Translations under genes and position numbers: made by a program
Part shown: piece by piece, positions 44,865 through 56,277 of the stretch
How positions within the stretch are numbered: the first letter of the stretch is position 1
How the letters are laid out: the number at the start of each line of letters is the position of its first letter
Notes under the pieces: model-generated
Database searches by the model: none
Told to the model about the DNA's origin: nothing
What the model saw: the letters and a program-made list of their open reading frames with translations, nothing else
Origin: Cordylochernes scorpioides
Taxonomy: Eukaryota > Arthropoda > Arachnida > Pseudoscorpiones > Chernetidae
Assembly: GCA_030710605.1 (NCBI GenBank)
Contig: CP092874.1
Location: 39,035,063 to 39,099,062 of the forward strand
DNA: 64,000 nucleotides
Direction: 5' to 3'

Positions 44865-45090
44865 AGAACGTCATGATTCCCGTACGGATATCATGAAATC
44901 AAAGCCCGTCTTGCAGTGAAGAGGGTCATTAACCCGAAACCATTGTATCACTTGAGCGTTTTCATCAATCCAGTACAAAACGTAAAGGTAATGTTGCTAC
45001 AACACCAGTTTTGGCAAATTCAGACAAAAAGCCAACAACCTGTATACCATGGTTTCAGGCTATGGCCCTCATCAGTACAGGGACGGCTTC
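44865..45090 (+). repeat. Relative of the 24588 element
   Basis: GATTCCCGTACGGATATCAT then GAAATCAAAGCCCG...GTGAAGAGGGTCATTAACCC then GAAACC...ACACCAGTTTTGGCAAATTC follows the order of blocks at 24665-24790. Confidence 0.6.
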
Positions 45091-45313
45091 GATTTCACAA
45101 CATCCTACGAGAGAGGAGATACGAAAATCGTTCGAATATGCAAAAAGGTGTTTAACCTGTTGAAGTGGTAGTGTCCGTATGGGAGGATGGTGTTCGTGGG
45201 ATAAAAATTCCACATTTACTTTTAATGAATTCATTAAAAAACCCCATTGTAAGCTTGTATTTACGGTGTGTGTTTTGTTGTATATGTATGTAGACAAGAG
45301 GGATAATAGAACT

Positions 45314-45624
45314 TTTTTTTTGCATATCCCTAGTACACGTGGTACAGGCCATGATAATCATGATGGGCAGTCAGCGACTGCTTTTACTGTAATTGCCCCA
45401 CATGTCTACACATGTGAAAAGCAGTTCGACTTTGCACTTACAAATGTGCCAGAGCCCCGTTTGGTTACTTGCACTCGCTGGTGGGGTTGGACTTTTTCAA
45501 GAATCGGGGGCCATTGGAGCATTTTTTTTTTTATCAGAAAAAAAGTGCCCAATGCGGGAATCGAACCCGGGTCGTAGCGGGCGAAAACCAACGGTTTAAA
45601 CCATCCTTCCACCGACCCCCGTGG
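45314..45624 (-). mobile_element. tRNA-derived SINE, copy 1, 9-bp TSD
   Basis: On the minus strand it starts CCACGGGGGTCGGTGGAAGG, with A-box-like TGGAAGGATGG and B-box GGGTTCGATTCCC, then GGGCACTTTTTTTCTGAT, a body with CCAACCCCACCAGCGAGTGC and AGTCGAACTGC, and a 3' end CGTGTACTAGGGATATGC plus A tail. It is flanked by AATAGAACT at 45305-45313 and 45625-45633. Such elements use LINE proteins to move. Confidence 0.92.
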
Positions 45625-45664
45625 AATAGAACTAGAACTACAATATATGACAAAAAAAACATAA

Positions 45665-45950
45665 AAGTCATGTCCTGACCCCTCACATGAGATGAGTAGT
45701 TTAGATGTCAGAGCGTCATATAGTGGAACAAAAATAAACTAAACGTTTATTTAACTTGTTCCGTGATATTTGGTTAACCCAATTTCTTGATAAATCAAGA
45801 AAAACCAACCACGTACGCGTTTCGGGCTGTTGGCCCTTGTCAGCGTGGTGCAGGCTGTACCTCTACGACCAAATATTTGATCCTAGAGGCTTCCTGAGAA
45901 ATCAAAATATTTTTGTTTTTAATATCAACACCTGACCTTTTATACATATA
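45665..45950 (-). mobile_element. Long-TIR family R1, partial copy
   Basis: ATGTCCTGACCCCTCACATG...AACTAAACGTTTATTTAACT...TTTCGGGCTGTTGGCCCTTG...CTCTACGACCAAATATTTG, following the minus sense of the 19.05-kb copy. It ends at AATATCAACACCTGACCTTT, the second terminus type of the 34.9-kb palindrome. Confidence 0.7.
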
Positions 45951-46670
45951 TATATGCATATTGACAAAATTAAAGGAATGTGCAAATATGTTTGATCACA
46001 TGGCTTTTAAAGGTATCTAACCTGCCTCTATGGATGAATTGATTCTATGTATGAGTTGCGCCCATAGGACAAATGTCGACATGATGGGGCGCGGTTTGGC
46101 AAGATGGCGGCGGGACATGATGGATGATATGAGTCGTCTGCTTGGAAAAATGAGACGATGGGGTCGAGATTAATGGCGAGACCTACCTGTCACGTGACCT
46201 ACTCTGAGGTGGAGGTTATTAAAGGAATTTTTGAAGAACTCTGATGAAAAATAGCCAATGGCTCCTTTCATCGTCCCAAAAAACGCAACACCTGAATTGA
46301 TCTTTAGATATTATTATCGAAGATATTATTGAAGTAGATGAAACATGCTCTCAGTATTGGATAACGTAGTTGTTTCCTCTTGTTTACAAAATTATTTCAA
46401 GATGACATAGAAAAGCTTCCAATAAACGACCACCTCCTTGAGCGACCGCCTTTGTGAATTATCAAATGACTTATCCTGATAACCTCCAAAGAGAGATCAT
46501 CTCTCCAGGAATATCCATGTTTTTATAGAATCTCTTATTGTAGGTTTTATTGTAGATATATTTTTTTCTTCGTTGTTTGTTCAACCTACTGTATATGATC
46601 GCCACAAAGTAAACTATAAGTAAACAATAGAGCGCACTATGTATACTGGAAATATTGTAAGCTACTACTT
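45951..46670. other. No gene recognised
   Basis: Mixed-composition sequence with GATGGGGCGCGGTTTGGC near 46083. The 112-codon minus frame at 46471-46809 overlaps the SINE and MITE and is not credible. Confidence 0.4.
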
Positions 46671-46675
46671 TTAGG

Positions 46676-47177
46676 GGGGGGGGGGTCGATGGAAGGATTA
46701 GTCTAACCCAGGGGTCGGCAAACTGCGGCTCTTTGGATGTGAAACTGTGGCTCTTTATATAGTTCCATACGTAAATATTATTTATGTGAGTACTATTTAT
46801 TGTTGGCAAGAAAGCATTTTGTGGCTCTTTAAAAAACTTTGAAATTTTGTAAATTGTAATTTTTGACTCTTCCGACCCAAAAGTTTGCCGACCCCTGGTC
46901 TAAACCGTTGATTTTCTGCTGCTACGACCGGGGATCGAATCCCGCATTGGGCACTTTTTCTGAATAAAAAAAATGCTCCAATGGCCTCCGATTCTTGAAA
47001 AAGTCCAACCCCACCAGCGAGTGCAACGGGGCTCTGGCAGCATACTTGTAAGTGCAAAGTTGAACTGCTTTCCACATGTGTAGAGATGTGGTGCACTTAC
47101 AGTAAAAGCAGTCGCAACTTCTACCCACCATGATTATCATGACCTGTACCAAGTGTACTAGGGATAAAAAAAAAAAA
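46676..47177 (+). mobile_element. tRNA-derived SINE, copy 2, split by an hAT-like MITE
   Basis: The head GGGGGTCGATGGAAGGATTA then GTCTAA is interrupted by the MITE at 46709-46897 and resumes GTCTAAACCGTTGATTTTCT...GGGGATCGAATCCCGCATTG...CCAACCCCACCAGCGAGTGC...CAAGTGTACTAGGGAT plus A tail. Same family as 45314 and 48141. Its own TSD was not resolved. Confidence 0.9.
46709..46897. mobile_element. hAT-like MITE nested in the SINE, 8-bp TSD
   Basis: TIRs CAGGGGTCGGCAAACT and AAGTTTGCCGACCCCTG bound 189 bp. Flanks are GTCTAACC (46701-46708) and GTCTAAAC (46898-46905), an 8-bp target duplication with one mismatch. CAGGGGTC-type TIRs and 8-bp TSDs are hallmarks of hAT elements. Non-coding. Confidence 0.93.
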
Positions 47178-48130
47178 AGATTTTATATATAATATTGTGA
47201 CAACTGGTTTCCCCCTTCACAAGGGTTAAGATCCCAGGGTGGAGTTGGGGAACATGAACGCTATCCAGACTGAGCCTGAAGTAGCCATTGGTGGGGACGC
47301 CCAACGAGGCCTACAATTTTTAGACAGACGATCTCGAGCTGACACGCGACAGAATGACGCTCAGAGAATGCCAGTTACGTTAGTATATGTCTCAAGATAT
47401 GTCTCACTCCTTACTTAAACAAGCGATCACACTTTAAGGTTTGAAATCAACAAGTGACATAAGAATAACCTTCCATTACATCAATGCAACTGTTGTTAGA
47501 GATTTAGCTGTTTTGAAATATTTAAAATCTCGAAGAAATCTACAGAAGATAGCCAAAAATGTTATATCTACATTATCTACAAATGTAAAACCTATCTCAA
47601 TCATCAGTTAGATTTACATAATACAACAAAATTTGTCAATAAACAGAAGATAAAGAGAGTCATTGACCTCTCACTAATAGATAACCTCTATAGAGAGGGT
47701 CTTATCATATTTGTTGGATTCTTTAATATATTTTTTTATTCAATATTTGTATATTTTCAACAAGTTAAATCTCTTTAAATTCAATTTTTCTATTATATAC
47801 AAATTTTTATTACTAATTAAATAAGCAATGATTTTTTTTTTATAAATTCTTTGAAATGTTCGTTTCCTTCTAGAGAGTCAGAGTGAGATGTAAATTCAAA
47901 CTGATAGAAATATATTCAACTCGTCACTTGTGGCGCTAAATCTCTAAGCCTAATGTATAGTCAATTCAATATGGACATAACTCTTGTGTATCTGAATATA
48001 TTTCTAAATCTGATTCATAAATAAAGGTTTTAATTCAGAATCAATCAATTGGATAAATTTATATCATTTACTAAACATTCAAACAAGCCATTTACCATTA
48101 ATGGTCTTTTCAGATATTGCAGTGCAGTGT
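47178..48130. other. No gene recognised
   Basis: Unassigned. 47200-47420 is GC-richer (GTGACAACTGGTTTCCCCCT then TCACAAGGGTTAAG), followed by AT-rich sequence. No supported frame. Confidence 0.4.
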
Positions 48131-48140
48131 GTTGTAACCT

Positions 48141-48459
48141 TTTTTTTTTTTTTTTGCTAATCCCTAGTACACGTGGAACAGGCCATGATAATCATCATGG
48201 TGGTTAGTTAGCGACTGCTTTTTACTGTAAGTGCATCACATGTCTATACATGTTTAAAGCAGTTCGACTTTGCACTTACAAATGTGCCAAAAGCCCCGTT
48301 TGGTTACTTGCACTCGCTGGTGGGGTTGGACTTTTGCCAGAATCAGGGGCCATTGGAGCATTTTTTTTATCAGAAAAAAAGTGTCCAATGCTGGAATCGA
48401 ACCCGGGTCGTAGCGGTCGAAAACCAACGTTTTAGACCATCATTCCTTCGACCCCCCTA
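48141..48459 (-). mobile_element. tRNA-derived SINE, copy 3, 10-bp TSD
   Basis: Same family and orientation as 45314. The minus strand reads from GGGGGTCGAAGGAATGATGG, with B-box GGGTTCGATTCC, to the A tail (T run at 48141-48156). Flanks are GTTGTAACCT (48131-48140) and GTTGCAACCT (48460-48469). Confidence 0.92.
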
Positions 48460-48759
48460 GTTGCAACCTGTTATTATCGAGAGAGTGTTTCAATATATTA
48501 TTTCTCTGTTGCAATCTGAAATTTGTGTCCATATGTGAGAAATGATGTACTTACCTGAATAAAAACTTTCACTAGATTCTTGGAACTTAAATCCATTAAT
48601 CATGACTTGCCGAGTTCTGCGAATTGTTGCTTGTATATATTATTGGGTTTGCTTAAAAGACCCATTTTCAAAATATATATTCTTTCAGAGAGGTTGAGTG
48701 AACAAAATCCGAATCTATTAGTGAACCCAATAATATATATGTCATTAATTATCATTGAA

Positions 48760-50260
48760 TTCTCTCGATCAAAGTTTGAATCCACTGTAGTGAGGTCACA
48801 GAGGTCTTGAGGTAATTCAAAATTGTTCGTTGAATTCTCTTGATCAAAGTTTGAATCCACTGCTGTGAGGTCCCAGAAGTCTTGAGGTAATTCAAAATTG
48901 TTCGTTGAATTATCTTGATCAAAGTTTGAATCCACTGCTGTGAGGTCTCAGAAGTCTTGAGGTAATTAAAAATTGTTCGTTGAATTATCTTGATCAAAGT
49001 TTGAATCCACTGCTGTGAGGTCTCAGAAGTCTTGAGGTAATTCAAAATTGTTCGTTGAATTATCTTGATCAAAGTTTGAATCCACTGCTGTGAGGTCTCG
49101 GAAGTCTTGAGGTAATTAAATATTGTTCGTTGAATTATCTTGATCAAAGTTTGAATCCACTGCTGTGAGGTCTCAGAAGTCTTGAGGTAATTCAAAATTG
49201 TTCGTTGAATTATCTTGATCAAAGTTTGAATCCACTGCTGTGAGGTCACAGAAGTCTTGAGGTAATTCAAAATTGTTCGTTTAATTCGCTTGATCAAAGT
49301 TTGAATCCACTGCACTGAGGTCTCAGAAGTCTTGAGGTAATTCAAAATTGTTCGTTGAATTCTCTCGATCAAAGTTTGAATCCACTGTAGTGAGGTCACA
49401 GAAGTTTTGAGGTATTTCAATAATGTTCCTTGAACTTTCTTGATTAAAGTTCGAATTCACTGCACTGAGGTCACTGAAGTTTTGAGGTAATTCAAAATTG
49501 TTCGGTGAACTTTTTTGATCAAAGTTTGAATCCACTGTAGTAAGGTCACCGATATCTTGCAGTAATTCAATAATGTTCGTTGAATTCTTTCTATGAAATT
49601 TTCGATTCACTTTAGTGAAGACACATATGTCCAGCGATAAATCAATAATATCCGTTAAATTCTCCTGATCAAAGTTTGATTTCAATGATGCGAGGGCACA
49701 TAAATCCCGCGGGTAATTCAATAAGGCTCGTTAACTTTCATATTCATGGTTTTAATTCACTGTTGTGAAGGAACAGAAGTCCCGCAGTAATTTGATAATG
49801 TTCATTGAATTCTCTTGATCAAAGTTTGAATCCTCTGTGGTGAAGCACAGAAGTCCTGCGGCATTTCAATAATATTTTATTACTCTCATTAATCAATTTC
49901 TTTCTAAAATAGTCACTTCTGCCAGTTAAAGTTTTATTTTCTCAACGTTTCAACAAAAATAGTTTGTCTTCGTCAGGAGAAATAAATAAAAATAAAAAAT
50001 TTGGCAAATCGTTGAATCAAAGTTTGAATCCATTGTGGTTATATTCAGAAGTCCCGCGGTTATTTAATAAAACTCGTTGAACTTTCATGAGAAAATTTGA
50101 AACCACTAGATCATGGTATAGAAGTAATTCAATAATATTTTTTTATATTTCCTGATCAAAATTTCAATCCACTGTGGTCATATGCAGAAGTAGGGCGGTA
50201 ATCAATAATGTTCGTTGAACTTTCATGATCAAATTTAGAATCTACTAGTGAGAGTGCAGA
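48760..50260. repeat. 75-bp tandem repeat array, sharp to ~49420, degenerate beyond
   Basis: The unit is TTCGTTGAATTATCTTGATC then AAAGTTTGAATCCACTGCTG then TGAGGTCTCAGAAGTCTTGA then GGTAATTCAAAATTG. Nine near-identical units lie at about 48760-49420, then units of rising divergence to about 50260. Because 75 is a multiple of 3, the minus strand stays open in two frames (48752-49420, and 48600-48935 with 49323-49721). One frame repeats FELPQDFxDLTAVDSNFDQ then ENSTNN, and the other NYLKTSETSQQWIQTLIKII. No start context or known repeat-protein family supports a real gene, but it cannot be excluded. Confidence 0.93.
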
Positions 50261-51489
50261 ATTCTAGCGACAATTCAATCTTGAAGCCTGAACATATAGG
50301 TTCAATTTTTAAGCCTATCTAAAATTAGTGCAACAACTTCGCATTGCGCTTGAAGTGGCATTGGTCGTAGAGTTTCTTCAATATCTTCTAATCAGATTTA
50401 AAAGGAAGAAGTAAAATTTGAATATAAAATTATTCGATAATTTTGTCCTTCAATAATTCAAAATTCAATTCGAATTGTTCGATGATTCAAGTTGCAATGT
50501 GAAGATCCTGTTGGATGCTAAAGTCCTATTATATTTTAAGTCAATCATTATTCCAAGAAAACAAGTTATAATCCACCAATTATGGTTGAAAATGATCACA
50601 AATGTTTGATACTCTTGAAGATTTGCCATGGAGACGTTAGAATGAGTTAATAGAGACGCTGAAAATTTTGGAGAATCCCAATTTTTAGCCTCGAGAGATT
50701 TGCTAAAATGAATAATATTCAAATTTAATTCACCTATTATAATCGACGTATTGGGATAACATGTAAGAAATATTTTGAAGGGCATCGCCTTTTTTACTTA
50801 AAAAAGAAATATCAATTTTTTTGGATCACTATGACTTCATTACAATTGTTGAGAGAAAGAATATGAGATTATGTTTTTAATTTTTTTCATTTAATATATC
50901 AGATATTTCAATAGACATTCAAAGATCTTTTAAATAATGTTCACTCTTTCGAATATCGAAATTTGTAAAAACTATCGTTATAACTATTGTCAGAAAAAGT
51001 ATGCAAATATTATATGCCAAACGATTAATTCGGTTAATATCTGGAATTTCCTACAGTGTATGGTTACCCGTGTGTGGTTATTGAATAAAAAACTTTGAAA
51101 AAAAATCAAATTTATAAAAGTTTTTATTGATAACTAACTTATCATTAATATATTTTATTAACCCAGATTTCTGGATAGAGAGCGTGCACAATTAACTTAC
51201 CATTATAATATTTATCATTTGCGTCCAATCAAATTAGGATTAATAGTGCATTTATTTTTAAGAATGTCTTAAATAGCTTCCATAATATCCTATTTATATA
51301 TGGTGTCTGTTTTTTTTTTTTTTTTTCAGATTGGCTGATTAAGATCACATGATAGTATACGATAAGTGTTCACTGTTACCTGACCTTAATCAGCTAAACA
51401 AGGTCAGTCTAAAGGCGATATCCGCCAGCTGATTGGCTCCTTGCTATATAATGATCTCAACCAGCCAATCAACGTTGAGGTAACTAATT

Positions 51490-51651
51490 AAGAAGTCGGA
51501 GAAAAACACAGCCACATTAACCAATAATTATTTAAGTGTTCAGTGATTTTTGTTTTAAGTATTTAAGTAGTTCAGTGACTGTCACTGAAACATTGGGAGT
51601 TAAAATAAATTATTATTTGATGTAGCTGTGTTTTTACTCTGAATCGACTTC
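51490..51651. repeat. Hairpin element, duplicate of 986-1146
   Basis: Same arms as the copy at 986 (CGGAGAAAAACACAGCCACA and TGTAGCTGTGTTTTTACTCT). Confidence 0.6.
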
Positions 51652-52271
51652 CAGCCAACAGATGATCTTCAAGACTGATTAAGAAGTATATTTCTTAGAT
51701 CAGTGGTTAGATAGAGAATAAATCAAGTTACAGCTGAATTTTTGGGAGCGACTCTCCATAAAAATATGGATAAATCGATCTTTCTTGAAGGTGGCTTTCA
51801 TTAATGATTTTGCCCTGTCATGAAATAATCCCTTAGAAGAGACCTATTCAGCCAAGTTTATAGACAGTCTCTTAAGGAAGTCTCTACTGCATCTACATTT
51901 CCTCTTTCTTCTGATCAATTGACAATTTAAAATATCTTATTTGCTGATTAAATATAAAAAAACTGTTCTCAGGAAGAGAGGCTCCTCCATCTTGTCCTCC
52001 ACCAGACAAGGACAGGATCTCTCAGTTCAATGTTGAGATGATACTTATAGAGACACGTCTTGGCAGTCGCCAGGATGGCGTCGTCATCCTCTTCTGATCA
52101 AGACATGTCCTTTTAATCACTATAATGAATTTCAATGCTGGCTACTTGCTTGATATTTTTTTAACAAAATTCATTTCAGTCATTTATTTGTATAACTCTT
52201 AATATTTAATTTCTCGCTCTTTAAACTTAATTTCTATGAAATTATAAAAGAACACAGTTTTTTTCATAATA

Positions 52272-52497
52272 CAGTTAAACCTATAGAAGCATAGGGCGCC
52301 TCTCCTGTCAAAATAAACGTCAAAACCTGACGTCATCATAAGTCATCTAATCACAGATAAACCTGTCTATAGCTCCCGATTTTAAATACGTAGTACGATG
52401 CGATTTACATTAAAAGTGTTCTGTCTATAGCACCCCATCTCTATAGCACCCTATTTTGGTGAGTCCCAAGAGGGGGCGCTATAGACAGGTTTAACTG
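52272..52497. mobile_element. 226-bp pogo/Tc1-type MITE, duplicate of 1837-2062
   Basis: TA|CAGTTAAACCT...AGGTTTAACTG|TA, same interior as the first copy, so it was inserted before the duplication. Confidence 0.8.
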
Positions 52498-52794
52498 TAT
52501 CTTTGATATTGTATTTGGTTAACCAAAGTTCCTGAAGCTTACAAAAGTCGCCATTATAGATAACCCAGGAAGCCAAGAACACCAATTACCCATGACCTTA
52601 TTTTCTAAGTAACAAATATCATAATCATGAAATTATAAAGTAATAAATATTTAAAATATATAGTAAAAGAGAGAGAGAGAGATTGAAACTGATTTATTGA
52701 TCGTTCATATAATATTATATAGTTAAAATTATAATACAGAAAAATTAATAATAATAACAATAAATATATATAAATGTATATATGTATACATACA

Positions 52795-54705
52795 TCAGAC
52801 ATGACCCTTCTCCGAAGGGACGTCTGGACTATGTCGGATGTTTAAGGCCGCCCTGAGTTCGGAAAGGCCCGTGCTTATAAAGGAGTTTTTGTCCCCAACG
52901 TGCTCAATTGCATCGCCGAGGAATTCGTACAGAATTTTCCTATTTCCAGGCGAGAGATCATCGAGGTTTTCTGTCAGAGCGGTATAGAACCGCGGCCACT
53001 ACTTTACCATCATCAACCTCTTCATAGAGAGGGCCCAGAACAGAGTCAGCGCCCAGCTATATGAAAATATTCTCTATCTGATCCCTCTCCTGAAGGGTCA
53101 GAGAGGGAGATAGGATTGGGTCACGGGGGTAGTAGACTGGATGGATGGTACAGTCATGGTTTGTTTCTGAGGGCGTCTCGCGGCGGGGACTGGGCGAAGG
53201 ATACCTGGTTGATCCTGCCAATAGTCATATGCTTGTCTCAAAGATTAAGCCATGCATGTCTAAGTACACGCCCTAGCAAGGCGAAACCGCGAATGGCTCA
53301 TTAAATCAGTTATGGTTCCTTAGATCGTACACATTTACTTGGATAACTGTGGTAATTCTAGAGCTAATACATACATGGTTTGTTTCTCCTTTGCAGGAGC
53401 CGCAGATGGCTCAGTATTAATCAAGAAAGGCTCTGCTCGTGACGGCAACTGGCTGATGCTCGGCGCCGGAACAGGAAGCTCGGGGGCTGGAGTCTCGTAG
53501 GGACGGATAGGGAAGTTTCGCCACGGACGAAGCGCGGCAGGGCTGGAGGATGTTGAGGGGGTCTGCTTGAAGGGTGCAGACAGTTCCGCAGGTGATGTAG
53601 AGAGGGCGGATTTGTTGAAGGGGGATGGGTTTGGAGGAGGGAAGCCTCGACACCGGGCCCTGCCGGGTGTGCTGATGATGTACCCCGCTGATTCTCAAGG
53701 GGCATGTGGCGCGCCGATGTCCTTGCCGGTGGCATTTACTACACCTAACGCCGTAGGTGATGTAGGCAGACGTTTATTCGTCTTTTGAGACAATCACCAG
53801 GTTGGCAGGGATCTGGTGAGTTTCATTCCTTCATTTAGAAGGATTAAGGCCTCCCTGTTGCCAGTGGGTCCAGGTGTAGCCACCACTCGCCACTACCCTC
53901 ATGGGTCAGGGAGACAACTCTGCAGTAGGGCCGCAGCGCCGCGACGACGTCCCTCGTCTTTTATGGCAAGTGGGGAGGTTCCCCACTACTATCTTTTCTG
54001 GTCTTTGCCTATATGGGAAGACTTTCAGGAGGGTGGTTCCAATGGTGAGGCCCTCCTCAACCAGACGCTCCGCCAAGTCGACTCTGGCCAGCTCGACCTA
54101 TACCTGGCCGGACATCTTCATCAGCTGGTACACTGATGACTTTCCCAGCAACTGTTCTAACGCTATCATGTATTGGGCTGGATGGAATCCGCTCTCCACT
54201 CGACGAGGCAGCACTGGTCGGATGCTGCAGCTGCCGACCTATCCTTGGCGAGGTCTTGCTGCTGCCTACTGTTCTTAATAGCCGTTACAGGATAATTTTA
54301 ATCCTGGTTATTTGTTGAGGTGGCCTGGCTGCGAGGGGCGCAGCCTTCGCAACTTTTGACGGTTGAAGTGGGGACCCTTGATTTTTACTTTTCGCGGATT
54401 TAGCTTTTTTGCCAACCTTGAAAAGTCGATTCTTTTTCAGAAGCTTCAACTTGGTCAGTCCGATTTACATTTTATTTGTTTTTCGACACAATAAAATTTG
54501 CATTTTTTTTTTTAATTTTTTTTTTGCGCCTAATTGTTTCTTATGTAAATTTGACATTTCCATTGGAAATTCATTATTCCCAGATAACTCGATTACCGAG
54601 TGTTCATTCCCATCGAGAAATATGCTATCTTCTGCTCCAGTGGCAGGGCTATCCTCCAATACCTGGAAGGGGATTAAATATTGGAAGCACACGGCTCTCC
54701 ATCAT
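52795..54705 (-). pseudogene. LINE ORF1, duplicate copy, broken
   Basis: Stop at 52795-52797, first Met at 54705. It carries the same in-frame 18S insertion and most of the same frame changes as 2360-4266, plus private indels (near 53520 and 53818, for example) that break the RRM-like block further. Confidence 0.7.
53169..53373 (+). rRNA. 18S rRNA 5'-end fragment in LINE ORF1, duplicate copy
   Basis: 18S part 53202-53373, flanked by CATGGTTTGTTTCT at 53155-53168 and 53374-53387. One base differs in the GC-rich leader (GGGCGAAGG against GGCGAAGG). Shared with copy 1, so the insertion is older than the duplication. Confidence 0.85.
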
Positions 54706-54763
54706 AAGAAAACGGGAGCTCGCACGGCCGAGAGAGAGAGACCATAAAAATATAAACACTAAA

Positions 54764-54811
<48 letters not shown>

Positions 54812-54820
54812 CTCTCTCTG

Positions 54821-56262
54821 CACGCCCTGTCTCCGAGGGTGGGCGTCGGCCTGCTTGACATCGCGAGCCAGCTTCGTCTCGCCTGCCTGAAGGAGGTCCA
54901 GGCCTCACTGTGCGGGCGCTGCCAACGGCTAAAAATAGCTAGTCCGCACCCGGGCGTGACTGACACCACCGGCTCCTGACGTCTGGCTCTTGCCTAGGAT
55001 GACGAGACTGCTGAGCCTCTGGGAGGCCGTGGCCAGCGTCCTTTAGCTGGATCACAGGGTTCTGTAGCCAACCTGCCTGAGGTCTCTGCGTCTTCGAGGC
55101 GACAACAAGTACCTGCAGCCGCCAAACCTGCTGGCTACATGCAACTTCCTAAACAAGATAGGCGTCCCTTGTTTGACCGGGCGACGGACGAGCCGGCATG
55201 AGTACTATTTTTTGTCCGATTCATTAGTGCTGTAAAGACCAGGATATCCTAAAGGATATTTGGTCATCAGTTGGTGATATCTGTCGATCAAAAGATCTAG
55301 CCCGAGGGCGCATAACCTCCCGGCTACAACCTACCTAGGAGGACCTGGTCAACCCTCAATAGAATCAGGACCTCTACTGGTAGATGCAACTACCTACTAA
55401 ATAAGTGGAACATGAGTCCAGACCAGAACTGCGACTGTGGACAAATACAAACAATGCACCATATCCTAAGGGACTGTCCTCGAAGATTCTTCCAGGGAAC
55501 ACTTGGGGATATCCACCGGTGCACAGGAGGAGGCCCTGGAGTGGATTCGTCACTCTCGACATTCCACTCTAGAGAAACTTGCCAACATTGTTGTATTGTG
55601 CTGTAAAAAACAATATCATACGCAATATATATACATGCAACTGTCGGTGACTTCTCCGATGGCGCCCCTGCCCAAACACGCTCAACGCGGGCCGTGCTCC
55701 TGGACGCGCAGCACCTGGGTGCCTTCTGTCAGCGTCTCCTTCAGGAAAACTCCAGCTCCAGCTATCATGCGGAGTAAGAGTCACAGACCATCGTCCTGCG
55801 GGGATCGGCTACGCCCATTACTCGCCTCACCAGCCAGAGCGCACGCCGGGCGCTGGACTCGGCACGGCTGCAGGCGCATCCTGTTGCCGATCTGGCTGCG
55901 CGGTGGACCCCTACCGTGGATGTGCCCGCTTCACCCCCTGGGCCGACCTGCGTCGCAACTGCTTCTCGGGGCACGACGCAGATGTCGCACTACGGCTGGC
56001 CCTCCACGCCCTACCACATCCTGACCATCCTGCCTCGAAGAATGCCACCTGTACCGCCTGTGATTCCAGCGATGGGTAGCTAACCCACAGATATTGGAGT
56101 TGCCGAGCCGTGTGACCCATGCTCAGGGAGGTATTCGCCTCCTGCGAAGAGCCCCTGGATATTCAGGCTTGGCCACTCTGTGAGAAAAACCTCTCGCAGT
56201 CCATCGGTGGCGAAGTCTTTCCCGCGGTGGGCATCACCAATAAAGACTTATATCCTTTTCTT
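54821..56262 (+). pseudogene. LINE ORF2 3' end, duplicate copy, interrupted
   Basis: VGLLDIASQLRLACLKEVQA at about 54845 begins the ORF2 part. It is split by the insertion at 55147-55631, resumes with the ARLQAHPVADLAARWTP-like region, and keeps the CTAC Cys pair of the terminal knuckle. About 118 bp covering AKATIYKYHLSLELGN are deleted. It ends at AATAAAGAC near 56242. Confidence 0.75.
55147..55631 (+). mobile_element. 5'-truncated LINE insertion with 11-bp TSD, only in copy 2
   Basis: TACATGCAACT occurs once at this point in copy 1 but on both sides here (55136-55146 and 55632-55642). The insert reads, in the plus sense, LNRIRTSTGRCNYL...KWNMSPDQNCDCGQIQTMHH then ILRDCPRRF, the C-terminal LINE region with a CxCG...H..xxC knuckle, then a short 3' end AAAAAACAATATCATACG. 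It belongs to a LINE family different from its host element. Confidence 0.93.
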
Positions 56263-56277
56263 TTATATATATATATA

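Larger units (their letters stand above)
52780..56277 (+). mobile_element. LINE copy with inverted 5' part, duplicate of 2345-5420
   Basis: Same inverted ORF1 / normal ORF2-end layout as the first copy, with a nested LINE fragment and a deletion in the ORF2 part. Confidence 0.7.

Noticed and set aside
47200..47420. LTR start beginning TGTGACAACTGG
   Set aside because: No matching 3' end, no TSD, no second copy in the window.
50465..50785. 106-codon minus frame with NTSIIIGELNLN, vaguely like a LINE endonuclease
   Set aside because: The resemblance is limited to a few residues, and no further endonuclease motifs or neighbouring RT were seen.
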